A stretch of DNA of 64,000 bases. Origin: JADCRZ01 sp965200945. GTDB taxonomy: Bacteria; Bacteroidota; Bacteroidia; Chitinophagales; Chitinophagaceae. The stretch is from positions 3,224,001-3,288,000 of the forward strand of contig OZ241749.1 of the NCBI GenBank assembly GCA_965200945.1. Reading direction: 5' to 3'. Under the pieces are notes generated by a model, which was not told the DNA's origin, made no database searches, and saw only the letters and a list, made by a program, of their open reading frames with translations. Made by a program: the position numbers and the translations under genes. Every line of letters starts with the position of its first letter. Position 1 is the first letter of the stretch. Positions 43,906 through 52,628 of this stretch are shown piece by piece.

Positions 43906-46629
43906 TTACCGGTACGTGATCCAATGGATAAATGGGCTTATCATGTAACTGCCTCTGTCTACCCTGATAAAGATCCGTTTGCAACCAGGATGTTCCCTGC
44001 GGCTGATCTCGTTGGTAGCCAGTACGCTGTTCACATAAGACCGGTTCTTACGGTACGGACTCAGTATTTCATCGGGCATTGCGGATACGAGGTTCATCAC
44101 ATCGTTCATGGAATAAACCCGGGCCGGGATCACATGGGATTGCCCTCCGGACATGCTTACTTCGACTTTTTCAAGGTGAAATTCTTCCATGGTTCTCATG
44201 GCCAGAATAAGGAAGAAGAGCATGCTGTTGCTGCCGATGTGGAGGCTTTGATCATCCAACTCCAGTCCCAGGCCCGGCGGTTTCACAGCGAACCAGAACT
44301 GTTTCAGGCTTTGCAGGGAGGCCATCTGCTGGTGTTTGAAAAACACGTTTTTATAATATCCTTGCAGCAGGAAATCGATGGGCATCCAGGCGCGGGGATC
44401 GGTCTGGCGGATGGAAGCATTGCGCTGCAGGAATTCTTTTATCAACTGGTGCTGCCCATGATGCAGCGCCAGCATCAGCCCGCTGGCCCCGTCTTCTGCC
44501 CTGAAACCGATACCGTATTTATTCATGGTGGATAGTACATCCTGCTGGCGCCCCAGGCGTATATTCTTCGCATATTCCTTCCCGTGCTGCCGCACCTCTT
44601 TCATATAAAGCACCGCCCGCTGAAACTGCAGGTCTGCCAGCTTTTCGATCCAGTCGAACCGGGCATGATGGAATGCGTACTGGAACAGCTGTTTCCGTTC
44701 TTTCTTTACTTCGTGTTCCTTTTTGGCCGGATCAAGCGCCAGGGGAACGATCTTTTCGAGCTCTTCAGCGCTGATATAATCATACCCCAGGTATTTTGCC
44801 CGGATCTGCTCGGCCTGCTCGGTCTTTCCCTGTTCTTCCAGCCGCGCCGCTTCCTGCAGCCATTCTTCCCGGCTCGATTTTCTTTCGATCACCTGTACTT
44901 CTTTTTTACTCTCCTGCAACTGCAGCAGCTGAAGCAAGGGATGACCGATCTTCTTCTCAAACAGATAGATATTGCTGATCGCCCGGGTGATAGCAACGTA
45001 AAAGGAATTGATATAAAATTTATAGATCTCTGCGTCCTTATCGTCTTTGCTGGCGGCGCGGTTATACCGGATCTCGGTGGCTGCCAGGTCTTCGGGCGCA
45101 ACGCCGCTGATGATCTCGTTGAACTCAGCTTCGTGCCGGGAGACAAAATTCACGAGTATCACGTTCTCGTATTCCAGCCCCTTGGCTTCCTGCACACTGA
45201 ATACCAGCGGTGTTTTGAAGTAACGCCTGGCTTCTTCTTTATACAGGTTGTCGGTTACGATCACCGCAAACAGGGTGCTCTGCTGGGTACGCCGGTTCAG
45301 CTCGTTTTTCTTTTTATCGTCGTCGCCGTACAGCACTACTTCACCGTTCTGGTTGCTGATGGTATCTACCAGGTAATTGCTTTCGCGGTCGATGGATCCG
45401 AAACGGCGGCTTTTGATCTTCAGCAGGTAATTGCTCAGCTGCACTACCAAGCGGCTGTTCCGGTAATTTGTTTGCAGTATCCTCACCTGGCTACCGGCGT
45501 CGTGGCTCTGGTGAAAATAGGTCTTCACCTTCGACCACGAAAAAAAGTTCGGGTGTACGATCTGGTTACTGTCGCCGGTGAGTATGAAATTCGATTTTGT
45601 TTTAAGCGATTGCAGGATGCATTTGAGCTGGATATTGGTAATGTCCTGCACTTCATCTACGATGATGTAATCGTAGCGGGGCTGTACTTTTTCCAGGTAT
45701 TCATAACACAGGATATTGCTGTCGTACCAGTTCTCTTCTTTAAGCCACGCCACATATTTCTGAAAAAGCTGATACAGTTTCTCCCGGTCTTCCCTGTTGA
45801 AAACCGATTGCCGTACGCCGAGCGACAGGTATTCTTCCCTGGTAAGCCATGCGGCATGCACCGGCGAACCGGTGATCACCCCTTTGAACTCTTCAAACAC
45901 GCGGTAAGGCTCGTTGATCTTCAGGGCCTGGGCGTGGCGGGCAAACCAGGGTTCAAAAGCACGGAAATGGATCTCGCGGCCCTGCGGCTTCTCCCAGCTT
46001 GACAGATAATCTTTGAGCGAGAGGAACTCGGCTTCCTGCTGCTCGTTGTCGTATCCGTTTGCCTGGTAAAGACGGGACGCGTTCTCCACCAAAAAACCCG
46101 ACAGGGAAACGTACGCTACGCTACCGGTAAATGTTTTGAGTTTTTCCAGTACGAGCGCCGTTTTGCCGCTACCCGCCGAGCCGATGATGATGAGCGGGGT
46201 TGGGAGAGAATAGACAGCCTCCTGCATGTCATCGAACGAAATGAACTTGTTCAGCAGGTGTACCTGCGGATCTTTGGGATTGAGATAGGTCAGGTCGGCT
46301 GGCTCATCTGTCAGGTCTTTGGGATCATGCAGGGGAAGCAGTTTGTCGTCATCCGGCAGATCAGCGCCGCGCAGGAAGCGGCTTTGTGCGTAGTTGTGAT
46401 TCTTGATCACTTCCAGCAGCAGGAGGTATTTGTGTCCCTGATAGTTGATAAACCCAAACAGGAGGCGGTCACGGATGTCGAGCCGGGCACGGTAATAGGG
46501 CGTGCTCCCCATTTTGCGAACATCGGCACTTTTGAAATCGCCGCTTTGTAACTGAGAGATGGTTTTGGGAAAGGTCTTTTCGACACTTTTGATGTCCAGC
46601 TCTATATAACTCAGCAGGCTGTAGGTCAT
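43906..46629 (-). CDS. RelE-like/SF1 helicase/ankyrin-like fusion protein
   Basis: A 907-residue protein of three parts. Residues 1-95 (DFKSADVRKM, YYRARLDIRDRLLFGFINYQ, YLLLLEVIKNHNYAQSRFL) have the pattern of a RelE/ParE-type toxin fold. Residues 140-560 are an SF1 UvrD/Rep-like helicase: Walker A GSAGSGKT 150-157, Walker B IIVDEVQD 322-329, GDSNQ 352, QEAKGLEYENV 480 and VAITRA 545-550. Residues 575-680 are highly charged, probably helical. Residues 699-757 look like an ankyrin repeat pair (GASGLMLALHHGQHQLIKEF). No antitoxin gene lies beside it. Function unknown; RNA or ribosome surveillance, or defence, is possible. Confidence 0.88.
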   Translation of the reverse strand: MTYSLLSYIELDIKSVEKTFPKTISQLQSGDFKSADVRKMGSTPYYRARLDIRDRLLFGFINYQGHKYLLLLEVIKNHNYAQSRFLRGADLPDDDKLLPLHDPKDLTDEPADLTYLNPKDPQVHLLNKFISFDDMQEAVYSLPTPLIIIGSAGSGKTALVLEKLKTFTGSVAYVSLSGFLVENASRLYQANGYDNEQQEAEFLSLKDYLSSWEKPQGREIHFRAFEPWFARHAQALKINEPYRVFEEFKGVITGSPVHAAWLTREEYLSLGVRQSVFNREDREKLYQLFQKYVAWLKEENWYDSNILCYEYLEKVQPRYDYIIVDEVQDITNIQLKCILQSLKTKSNFILTGDSNQIVHPNFFSWSKVKTYFHQSHDAGSQVRILQTNYRNSRLVVQLSNYLLKIKSRRFGSIDRESNYLVDTISNQNGEVVLYGDDDKKKNELNRRTQQSTLFAVIVTDNLYKEEARRYFKTPLVFSVQEAKGLEYENVILVNFVSRHEAEFNEIISGVAPEDLAATEIRYNRAASKDDKDAEIYKFYINSFYVAITRAISNIYLFEKKIGHPLLQLLQLQESKKEVQVIERKSSREEWLQEAARLEEQGKTEQAEQIRAKYLGYDYISAEELEKIVPLALDPAKKEHEVKKERKQLFQYAFHHARFDWIEKLADLQFQRAVLYMKEVRQHGKEYAKNIRLGRQQDVLSTMNKYGIGFRAEDGASGLMLALHHGQHQLIKEFLQRNASIRQTDPRAWMPIDFLLQGYYKNVFFKHQQMASLQSLKQFWFAVKPPGLGLELDDQSLHIGSNSMLFFLILAMRTMEEFHLEKVEVSMSGGQSHVIPARVYSMNDVMNLVSAMPDEILSPYRKNRSYVNSVLATNEISRREHPGCKRIFIRVDRGSYMISPFIHWITYR

Positions 46630-46689
46630 GAAGCAAAATAAGTAATTTAGCTTTTATAAACCTACACCCGGGAGCAGCTTGTTTGAAGG

Positions 46690-47193
46690 TCAGGACAATT
46701 CCGCCCCCGCAGGCTGCCTGCGGGGGCTCTTGCGCGAAACAGGCTGCGGCTCCGCGTTTCGCCGGGAATTCGTTTTTACCATGACCGGTTTTACTACGAT
46801 CACGGCCAGGGCCAGTACAGCCAGAAAGGAATAGAAAAATACCTGTGGAGCGCCGGGTTCGCGGAGGAATTTTGCGGGACTGCCGAAGATCATTTCAAAA
46901 ACAACCACCTCCGAGAACAGGCCCAGCACGACCTGGAAAATTTTTACCGAGGCAACCGGCCATCTCAGGGCAGTCATCAGCTCGAGCCCGGTATAGAAGG
47001 CCAGCGCAAAAGGCACGGTGGCGAATATCTCTGCGATCATGGCAAACAGGATGTTGACCATCAGTTCGGCGGGTGCATGAAGATCGATCGATGGACCAAA
47101 GAAAGACAACAGCAGGAACGCGATGAGGTTTCCCATGATCATCGTGAGGATCCAGACTTTGAGGGCAAAGACGGCGGTGCTTTTCAGTTTCAT
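46690..47193 (-). CDS. Uncharacterised four-helix membrane protein
   Basis: A 167-residue protein with four hydrophobic segments (VWILTMIMGNLIAFLLLSFF, LMVNILFAMIAEIFATVPFA, VFFYSFLAVLALAVIVVK among them). No family recognised. The last 28 residues (KTNSRRNAEPQPVSRKSPRRQPAGAELS) are basic and encoded by DNA containing two perfect palindromes (46703-46727, and a GCGAAAC/GTTTCGC pair just beyond), so the tail may derive from an inserted repeat. Start at 47193. Confidence 0.65.
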   Translation of the reverse strand: MKLKSTAVFALKVWILTMIMGNLIAFLLLSFFGPSIDLHAPAELMVNILFAMIAEIFATVPFALAFYTGLELMTALRWPVASVKIFQVVLGLFSEVVVFEMIFGSPAKFLREPGAPQVFFYSFLAVLALAVIVVKPVMVKTNSRRNAEPQPVSRKSPRRQPAGAELS

Positions 47194-47343
47194 AGTTTTC
47201 AGGGGGGGTGCGCGGCCGACCGTATGCAGACACGCACTGCGCCCCGTAAACGAACGGCAGTACCAATTTATTGGCGGGCACCTCACTTTGATCTGTTAAA
47301 ACCTGCGGCAATGACAAGCTACTGCCGGCTCTGTGTACATGGC

Positions 47344-48936
47344 CTAATGCAGCTCTATGGTTTTTTCGATCCCGACCTGGTCGAGGAACGTCTTGTCGTG
47401 CGATACAACGATGAGCGTGCCCTGGTAGTCGCTGATGGCGCCGGTCAGGATCTCTATGTTCAGGAGGTCGAGGTTGTTGGTGGGCTCGTCGAGGAAGATC
47501 ATGTCGGGAGCGCGGTTGCTGATCGTGAGGCAGCAAAGTATGAGCCGCATCTGCTCCCCGCCGCTCAGCGCGCTGCAGGGTTTGTGCCAGTCATCCTTCA
47601 TAAACAGGAAGCGGCTCAGCCGGATCTTTACTTCATGCTCCTGCAGGGCCGTGACGTTGAACCGCTGTGCCTGCTCATACACTTTCAGTGAAGGGTCGAT
47701 CAGCGAATACTCCTGGTCGATATAGACGGAGCTGTTCTCTGCCCGCATGACCGTTCCGGAGACCGGCACGGCTTCGCCCCGCATGATCCTGATCAGGGTG
47801 GTCTTCCCGGAGCCGTTCGGCCCGCGGAGGGCGATGCGGTCGCTGCTGCAGACCTGAAAATAGAGCGGCTGTTTCCATAAGGGCCGATCCCCGAAAGTAA
47901 AATTGATCCCTTCCGCCCCGATCAGCATTTTGCCTTTGTGCAGGGCAGATACGTCGAAGTTGAATTTCATCTTGCCGAGATCGGGCAGCGCTTTCCGCAA
48001 TTCAGTGAGCTCATCCGACAGGGCGCCCACGTTTTCTGCATGCACTCCTTTTAAGCGCGACGTGCTTTTCTCCGCATTGTTGCGCAGGGTATTCATCATG
48101 ATGGTGGGCACGCCGGCTTTCTCCTGTTTCCTTTTGCCGCGCGCGTCCAGCTTCTGCTGTCTTTCCATCGATTCCCGCTCCGTCTCCCTGACTTTGCTCA
48201 ATGATTTTTCCCAGCTTTTCAGCTCTTCATTCAGGGCATGGCTTTCCAGTTCTTTCTGTTCGCGGTAAAAGCCGTAGTTGCCTCCGTATGCCGTGATGCC
48301 CCGCTTGCCCAGCTCACAAAAGGTGTCGGCCAGGTTGAGGAGCGTACGGTCATGACTGACCACCATGAGGGTGGCGGAGCTGGCGCGGATATAATGATAA
48401 AAAAGCTGACGTCCCTCTGCGTCGAGGTGGTTGCTGGGTTCATCGAGCAAGATGAGCCCTGGTTGATGGATGGAGATACCGGCCAGGAACACTTTGGGTT
48501 TTTGTCCGCCGCTGAGGGTCGCCATTTTCTGGCTGAGGGCAAGCCCTTCCAGCTGCCAGTAACCGAGGGCTTCATGGCAGCGTTCTTCGATGGTCCAGTC
48601 ATCGTTGAGCAGGGCCAGGGTCGTACCGGTTACCTCGCCCGCGAGTATGCGGTGCAGGGCATCGAGCTTGTCATGGATCCGGAGTGCCTGTGCAACGGTC
48701 AGATCATTGAACTGCCCGAATATCTGCGGCACATAATAAGGCGCTTCGTCTGTGAGTACCTGTCCGGCCGTTGGTGCGGGTGCCCCGGCTATGATCCGGA
48801 GCAGCGTGGATTTGCCCGCGCCGTTGTTGCCGATGAGGGCCGCTTTGGTGTGCCGGGCCACGGTCAGTTGCAGGTCTTCGAACAGGGGTTCGCGGTCGGG
48901 ATGCAGGTAGGAGATGTTTTGCAGGACAACCATCAT
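47344..48936 (-). CDS. ABC-F family ATPase
   Basis: A 530-residue soluble protein with two ABC ATPase domains. The first has GNNGAGKST, LSGGQKPKV and LLDEPSNHLD; the second has GPNGSGKTT, LSGGEQMRL and FLDEPTNNLD. Between them lies the charged helical linker expected of ABC-F translation factors. No membrane domain. ABC-F proteins act at the ribosomal E site; some give antibiotic resistance, others are housekeeping. The linker does not allow assignment to a resistance subgroup. Start is the Met pair at 48936/48933. Confidence 0.92.
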   Translation of the reverse strand: MMVVLQNISYLHPDREPLFEDLQLTVARHTKAALIGNNGAGKSTLLRIIAGAPAPTAGQVLTDEAPYYVPQIFGQFNDLTVAQALRIHDKLDALHRILAGEVTGTTLALLNDDWTIEERCHEALGYWQLEGLALSQKMATLSGGQKPKVFLAGISIHQPGLILLDEPSNHLDAEGRQLFYHYIRASSATLMVVSHDRTLLNLADTFCELGKRGITAYGGNYGFYREQKELESHALNEELKSWEKSLSKVRETERESMERQQKLDARGKRKQEKAGVPTIMMNTLRNNAEKSTSRLKGVHAENVGALSDELTELRKALPDLGKMKFNFDVSALHKGKMLIGAEGINFTFGDRPLWKQPLYFQVCSSDRIALRGPNGSGKTTLIRIMRGEAVPVSGTVMRAENSSVYIDQEYSLIDPSLKVYEQAQRFNVTALQEHEVKIRLSRFLFMKDDWHKPCSALSGGEQMRLILCCLTISNRAPDMIFLDEPTNNLDLLNIEILTGAISDYQGTLIVVSHDKTFLDQVGIEKTIELH

Positions 48937-49173
48937 TTCTTTCTTGAAAGCGTGAAGAATAACAGCGGAACCAAGGAAGGTTACCGGCTATACAGGTCAG
49001 AAAGAAATTACATTTTCATGGTGTCTGCTGGATTGAGAGAGGCAAAAATAATAAAAACAAAGCAGGCATCTGCTCGGTAAATATTGCAGCTGTTATCGGG
49101 GAAATGCGATGGAGAGGGTCTCTATGAGGGATGGTACGACCTGGGTAGTAAGTTTAAAGTATTCCCAGCGGGA

Positions 49174-49608
49174 TCACAACTTTATTCTGATTCCAACACA
49201 TGGATAAGAATACACAGCCAAACCATACGCATGCGGAAATGAAGTCTGCTCCCATTTCAGGGTGTACAGCACCCGGTTGGCCTTTGCCTTGTTTCTGTCG
49301 GATGCACAGAGCAGAATGAGTCCTGCTGCCACAGCTGTACCGCTCAAAAGATAGGCAGCGGCAGGTGAATGGGGTTTTGATCGACTTGCAGCGGATGTGC
49401 CCAGCCCCGGGTCCATTCTTAGAGTTGTTAAAAACGTAACTCCCAGTGCTGCTCCACCTCCGAAAGTGAGTATCAGGCCACTTGTTTGCTGTTTCCGACC
49501 CTTGCGAAGCAACCGTTCAGATTCCAGGCGATGGAAGGAATGAACTTGCTGGCACAAAGCGGTTCCTGTTATCACCAGCAACAGCATACAAATGACGACC
49601 TGTTTCAT
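49174..49608 (-). CDS. Small exported membrane protein of unknown function
   Basis: About 144 residues with a signal peptide (QVVICMLLLVITGTALCQQ), a Gly-rich segment (GLILTFGGGAALGVTFLTT) and a second hydrophobic stretch (YLLSGTAVAAGLILLCASD). ATG at 49608 is preferred to the GTG two codons upstream. The second hydrophobic stretch resembles one in the next ORF (49740-50096), so they may be diverged paralogues. Function unknown. Confidence 0.65.
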   Translation of the reverse strand: MKQVVICMLLLVITGTALCQQVHSFHRLESERLLRKGRKQQTSGLILTFGGGAALGVTFLTTLRMDPGLGTSAASRSKPHSPAAAYLLSGTAVAAGLILLCASDRNKAKANRVLYTLKWEQTSFPHAYGLAVYSYPCVGIRIKL

Positions 49609-49739
49609 GAACACCTGGTTTCGGGATGAGGTTGATCACCCAATTTACTCCATTTCACAGATCATCCATCATTCCTATACTGCGAAATAAAAATCTCCTA
49701 TCCGGCTGTCTACAGCCGGATCTTCAAAGCAACACAGGG

Positions 49740-50096
49740 TTAGGAAGAAGAAACGATCGCAGCGGAACGAAGCAGCGAACTCCGCTCCCATCCTACCCCA
49801 TAGCCGATCCTGTGGGCGGGGGCCGACGGGAGCGGCGGTACACGGTGATCGTCCGAAGTGGCAAGTAAAACAATCCCGGTAAGGAGCGCCCCGCTACTCA
49901 GGAGATATTCAAGTGCATAGGAATGATGTTCGGGCGGAGTGGTTGATGGACCAATGCTGATGTGTGAGATCTGGTACTGATGTTCACCAGGAAAGTTGTA
50001 GCCAGACCCGCCCACCGGCAACGTTTTTCCGTAACCAGCTTCTTCAAAATCTACAACGACGGCCAACGGAGTTGCGGAAACAAATTCTGCTGACAA
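49740..50096 (-). CDS. Small hypothetical protein, possibly a degraded paralogue
   Basis: An open frame of 118 codons whose segment EYLLSSGALLTGIVLLATSD resembles the membrane stretch of the gene at 49174, but it lacks a signal peptide and has only a TTG start. It continues in the same frame directly after the TAG stop (50109-50111) of the CWC protein gene. It could be a degraded paralogue that lost its start, or a coincidental frame. Confidence 0.4.
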   Translation of the reverse strand: MSAEFVSATPLAVVVDFEEAGYGKTLPVGGSGYNFPGEHQYQISHISIGPSTTPPEHHSYALEYLLSSGALLTGIVLLATSDDHRVPPLPSAPAHRIGYGVGWERSSLLRSAAIVSSS

Positions 50097-50108
50097 GGTA
50101 ACATAGAT

Positions 50109-50357
50109 CTATTGCGGTGGCCGTTCTCTGAAATAAAGCGGACCCAGTTCTATCGCATCGGTGCCCGCAGCTTTTACTTCCGCCTCCATCTCTTCAAGGC
50201 ATTTCCTGCACAAACAGCCGGAGGCCGTCTCCTGAAGCACCTGCCTTGTCTGCAGGCTGAGCTGCACGCTGCGGCACTGGCACCGTTCAATGTCGCCTGA
50301 GTTGCAGGTGAAAAGTTCATGACAACGGGGGCAATATTTTTCGTGGTGATCTGGCAA
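50109..50357 (-). CDS. Cysteine-rich CWC family protein
   Basis: An 82-residue protein with eight Cys in CPRCHELFTC, CQC and CLCRKCLEEM, the PF14375-type cysteine-rich CWC pattern; zinc binding is expected. Proteins of this kind are common small genes in Bacteroidota with unknown function. It lies upstream of two small hypothetical frames on the same strand. Confidence 0.82.
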   Translation of the reverse strand: MPDHHEKYCPRCHELFTCNSGDIERCQCRSVQLSLQTRQVLQETASGCLCRKCLEEMEAEVKAAGTDAIELGPLYFRERPPQ

Positions 50358-50694
50358 CTATGAAAGATTTAAATTCCGGAGAAATCCTTCGCGGTCCGTT
50401 TTGCAAGTGAGGAAAGCGGCGGCCGGAAGAAAACAGAATTTCATGTGATGAAGTTAATCCTTTTAAAGAAACCTGACGGACTGGAATAAACGACGCATCA
50501 GGCAGTATATCCTGGGCAAACAGGATGCAAACCGGCCTGTTTCAATCAGGAGTCACCCTGCTTAAACATGCCGGATACACGCTTTCGCAGGAATGAGGCA
50601 ACTGATTGGGGAAAGGTTGCGTATTTTAGAGGAGACACAGGCTCTTGCACAGCCATATTGAATTTATATTAAAACATTCTTTAATCTGAAGTTT
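50358..50694. other. Intergenic region between divergent genes, nothing recognised
   Basis: This 337-base stretch must hold the promoters of the CWC gene and of the secreted-repeat lipoprotein. The A/T-rich 50658-50690 segment just before the lipoprotein ATG is the likeliest promoter area, but no TAnnTTTG is present. Confidence 0.35.
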
Positions 50695-51549
50695 ATGAGA
50701 AAAAATTTCTTCCTCGCCACCCTGTGTGCGGGGACCCTCTTTTTCATGTCCTCCTGTACGCAGGACATTACCAGCACCAACGCCACTGCACTGTCGACCG
50801 ACATTCGCCTCGATTCAAGCGCCGCCCTGGGTAAGTACCTGGTCGACAAAGACGGCTTCACCCTGTACATGTTTGCCAACGACGTGGCGGGGCAATCGAC
50901 CTGTACCGGCGGATGCGCCCTTCTCTGGCAGCGCTTTTATGCCGACACCAGTACGGTCACCTACGGCGAAGGACTGCTCGCCTCCGATTTTGCCACCATC
51001 ACGCCCAGCTCCGGCGCAAGGCAAACCACGTACAAAGGCTATCCGCTCTATCATTACATTCCCGGCGGCGTGCAGGAAGCAGCCGGAAAAACAGGCGGTG
51101 AAGGCATCGGCGGTAACTGGTTTGTTGCCAAGACCAACTATTCCGTCATGATCGCCAACACCCAGCTCACGGATGCGGCAGGCGTAAACTACCTGGGCAA
51201 CTATACCACCGGCAACGGCAACACCCAGTATTTCAGCGATGGCAGGGGCAACACCCTGTACACGTTCGTGAGAGACAGCGCTTTCATCAACAAAGCCAAC
51301 GGCAACGTGAATTTCCCCATCTATGAAACAGACAACACAACGGTTCCGTCCACACTCGACAAAACGCTTTTCGTAGCGATCACGGTCAACGGCAAAAAGC
51401 AGCTGACCTACAAAGGCTGGCCGCTGTATTACTATGCGCCCGACAACGGGGTAAGAGGCTCCAACAAAGGCTTCCATTTCCCTGCCACGCAACCCGCCGG
51501 CGCCATCTGGCCCGTCGCCATCAAAGACATTCCGCTGGCCCCGAGATAG
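50695..51549 (+). CDS. Secreted-repeat lipoprotein (COG4315-type)
   Basis: A 284-residue lipoprotein with lipobox MSSC (Cys21). Two copies of the secreted-repeat unit are present: GKYLVDKDGFTLYMFANDVAGQSTC with TYKGYPLYHYIPG, and FSDGRGNTLYTFVRDSAF with LTYKGWPLYYYAPDN. Each repeat ends in the YKG-PLY motif of this family. Function unknown; often linked to periplasmic redox or cell-surface roles. Monocistronic, with its own terminator. Confidence 0.9.
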   Translation: MRKNFFLATLCAGTLFFMSSCTQDITSTNATALSTDIRLDSSAALGKYLVDKDGFTLYMFANDVAGQSTCTGGCALLWQRFYADTSTVTYGEGLLASDFATITPSSGARQTTYKGYPLYHYIPGGVQEAAGKTGGEGIGGNWFVAKTNYSVMIANTQLTDAAGVNYLGNYTTGNGNTQYFSDGRGNTLYTFVRDSAFINKANGNVNFPIYETDNTTVPSTLDKTLFVAITVNGKKQLTYKGWPLYYYAPDNGVRGSNKGFHFPATQPAGAIWPVAIKDIPLAPR

Positions 51550-51579
51550 CCCTTCTTCTTTCGCATGTTATATTATTCG

Positions 51580-51608
51580 AAGCCCCCGGCCTGCCGGGGG
51601 CTTTTGTT
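51580..51608 (+). terminator. Rho-independent terminator after the secreted-repeat gene
   Basis: AAGCCCCCGG (51580-51589) pairs with CCGGGGGCTT (51594-51603) around a CCTG loop, followed by TTGTTTG. It lies 31 bases past the stop codon. Confidence 0.85.
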
Positions 51609-51776
51609 TGTGAACTGATAACCAGGGATGGAAGGATTGGTCGAACACACAATTAAACGCTTCCGGTTCTGCCGGCACCGGAGGCAGGGTAAGCGTTCAC
51701 AATCCCGGTTGACCATACGAATCCTTCCATCCTTTTATCCCTTACACCAAACCGTAAACAAGATGCATCCGCTCTC

Positions 51777-51866
51777 TGCGTACCTATGGCACGCAGAGTC
51801 AGAATATACACATTTCAGCGAAAAAGTTTTATTCGCTCTGATGGATCATATACCTTATCATCGGTC
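51777..51866 (+). repeat. Dispersed repeat, copy C
   Basis: This is the best-preserved copy: CTGCGTACCTATGGCACGCA, GAATATACACATTTCAGC, AAAGTTTTATTCGCTCTGAT and GGATCATATAC in order. It is followed by GGTTCAGACAAAAAAC (51880-51895), the same motif that bounds the cluster around copy A. It lies in a 438-base gap upstream of an SGNH hydrolase, with no transposase frame. Confidence 0.7.
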
Positions 51867-51987
51867 TGGCATTAATCGTGGTTCAGACAAAAAACAGGCA
51901 CCTGGCAGGCCACTCCTGGTTCACGCAAATTGTTCCTTCAGGTACCTGTAATTCCCTGACATTTGCATTCAATTATACAACAGCCCG

Positions 51988-52599
51988 ATGTTTTGGTATG
52001 AAGACGATGTTAGACGACTCGAGAACGACCGCAAAAATTTGGAGTACGAACCGGAAACCCTTTTTTATGGAAGCTCCTCTATCCGCCTGTGGACAACCCT
52101 GTACGAGGATTTTGCGGACCTGCGCCCGGTGAACCTGGGTTTCGGAGGATCGACGCTGGCCGCCTGCGTTTGGTTCTTTGAAAGAGTGATGCAGCCCTAT
52201 CATCCGAAAAGGCTGGTCTTTTATGCCGGCGACAACGACCTCGGCGACGGCAGGCACCCGGAAGAGATCTTTATCTTCTTCGAGCAGCTGATGGTAAAGA
52301 CCGCCATCCGGTTTCCCGGTCTGCCCTGTTACTTTATTTCACTCAAGCCCAGCTTAAGCCGCTGGCACATGGCCGACCAGTTCGTTTATACGAACCAGTT
52401 AATAAAAGACCGGATCAGCGAAACAGACAACTGGCAGTTCATCGATATTTTCGATGCCATGCTGGATAACAACCACCCCAGGAGCGGCTGTTATGTAGTT
52501 GACGGCCTGCACATGAGTGATGAAGGCTACAGGATCTGGAAAAAAATAGTCAGCGATCATATCTATGCCGGTCTACATTTTGTTCATGCAGCGTCCTGA
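51988..52599 (+). CDS. SGNH/GDSL-type hydrolase
   Basis: A 203-residue cytoplasmic hydrolase. SGNH blocks: FYGSSSIRLW (block I Ser), NLGFGGST (block II Gly), YAGDNDLGDG (block III Asn) and DGLHMSDEGY (block V Asp/His). No signal peptide. Likely an esterase or acyl hydrolase on a small substrate. It is 29 bases upstream of an alpha/beta hydrolase in the same direction, so the two form an esterase pair. Confidence 0.9.
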   Translation: MFWYEDDVRRLENDRKNLEYEPETLFYGSSSIRLWTTLYEDFADLRPVNLGFGGSTLAACVWFFERVMQPYHPKRLVFYAGDNDLGDGRHPEEIFIFFEQLMVKTAIRFPGLPCYFISLKPSLSRWHMADQFVYTNQLIKDRISETDNWQFIDIFDAMLDNNHPRSGCYVVDGLHMSDEGYRIWKKIVSDHIYAGLHFVHAAS

Positions 52600-52628
52600 T
52601 AAGTTAAGATACCTTTACGCCCCCTATC

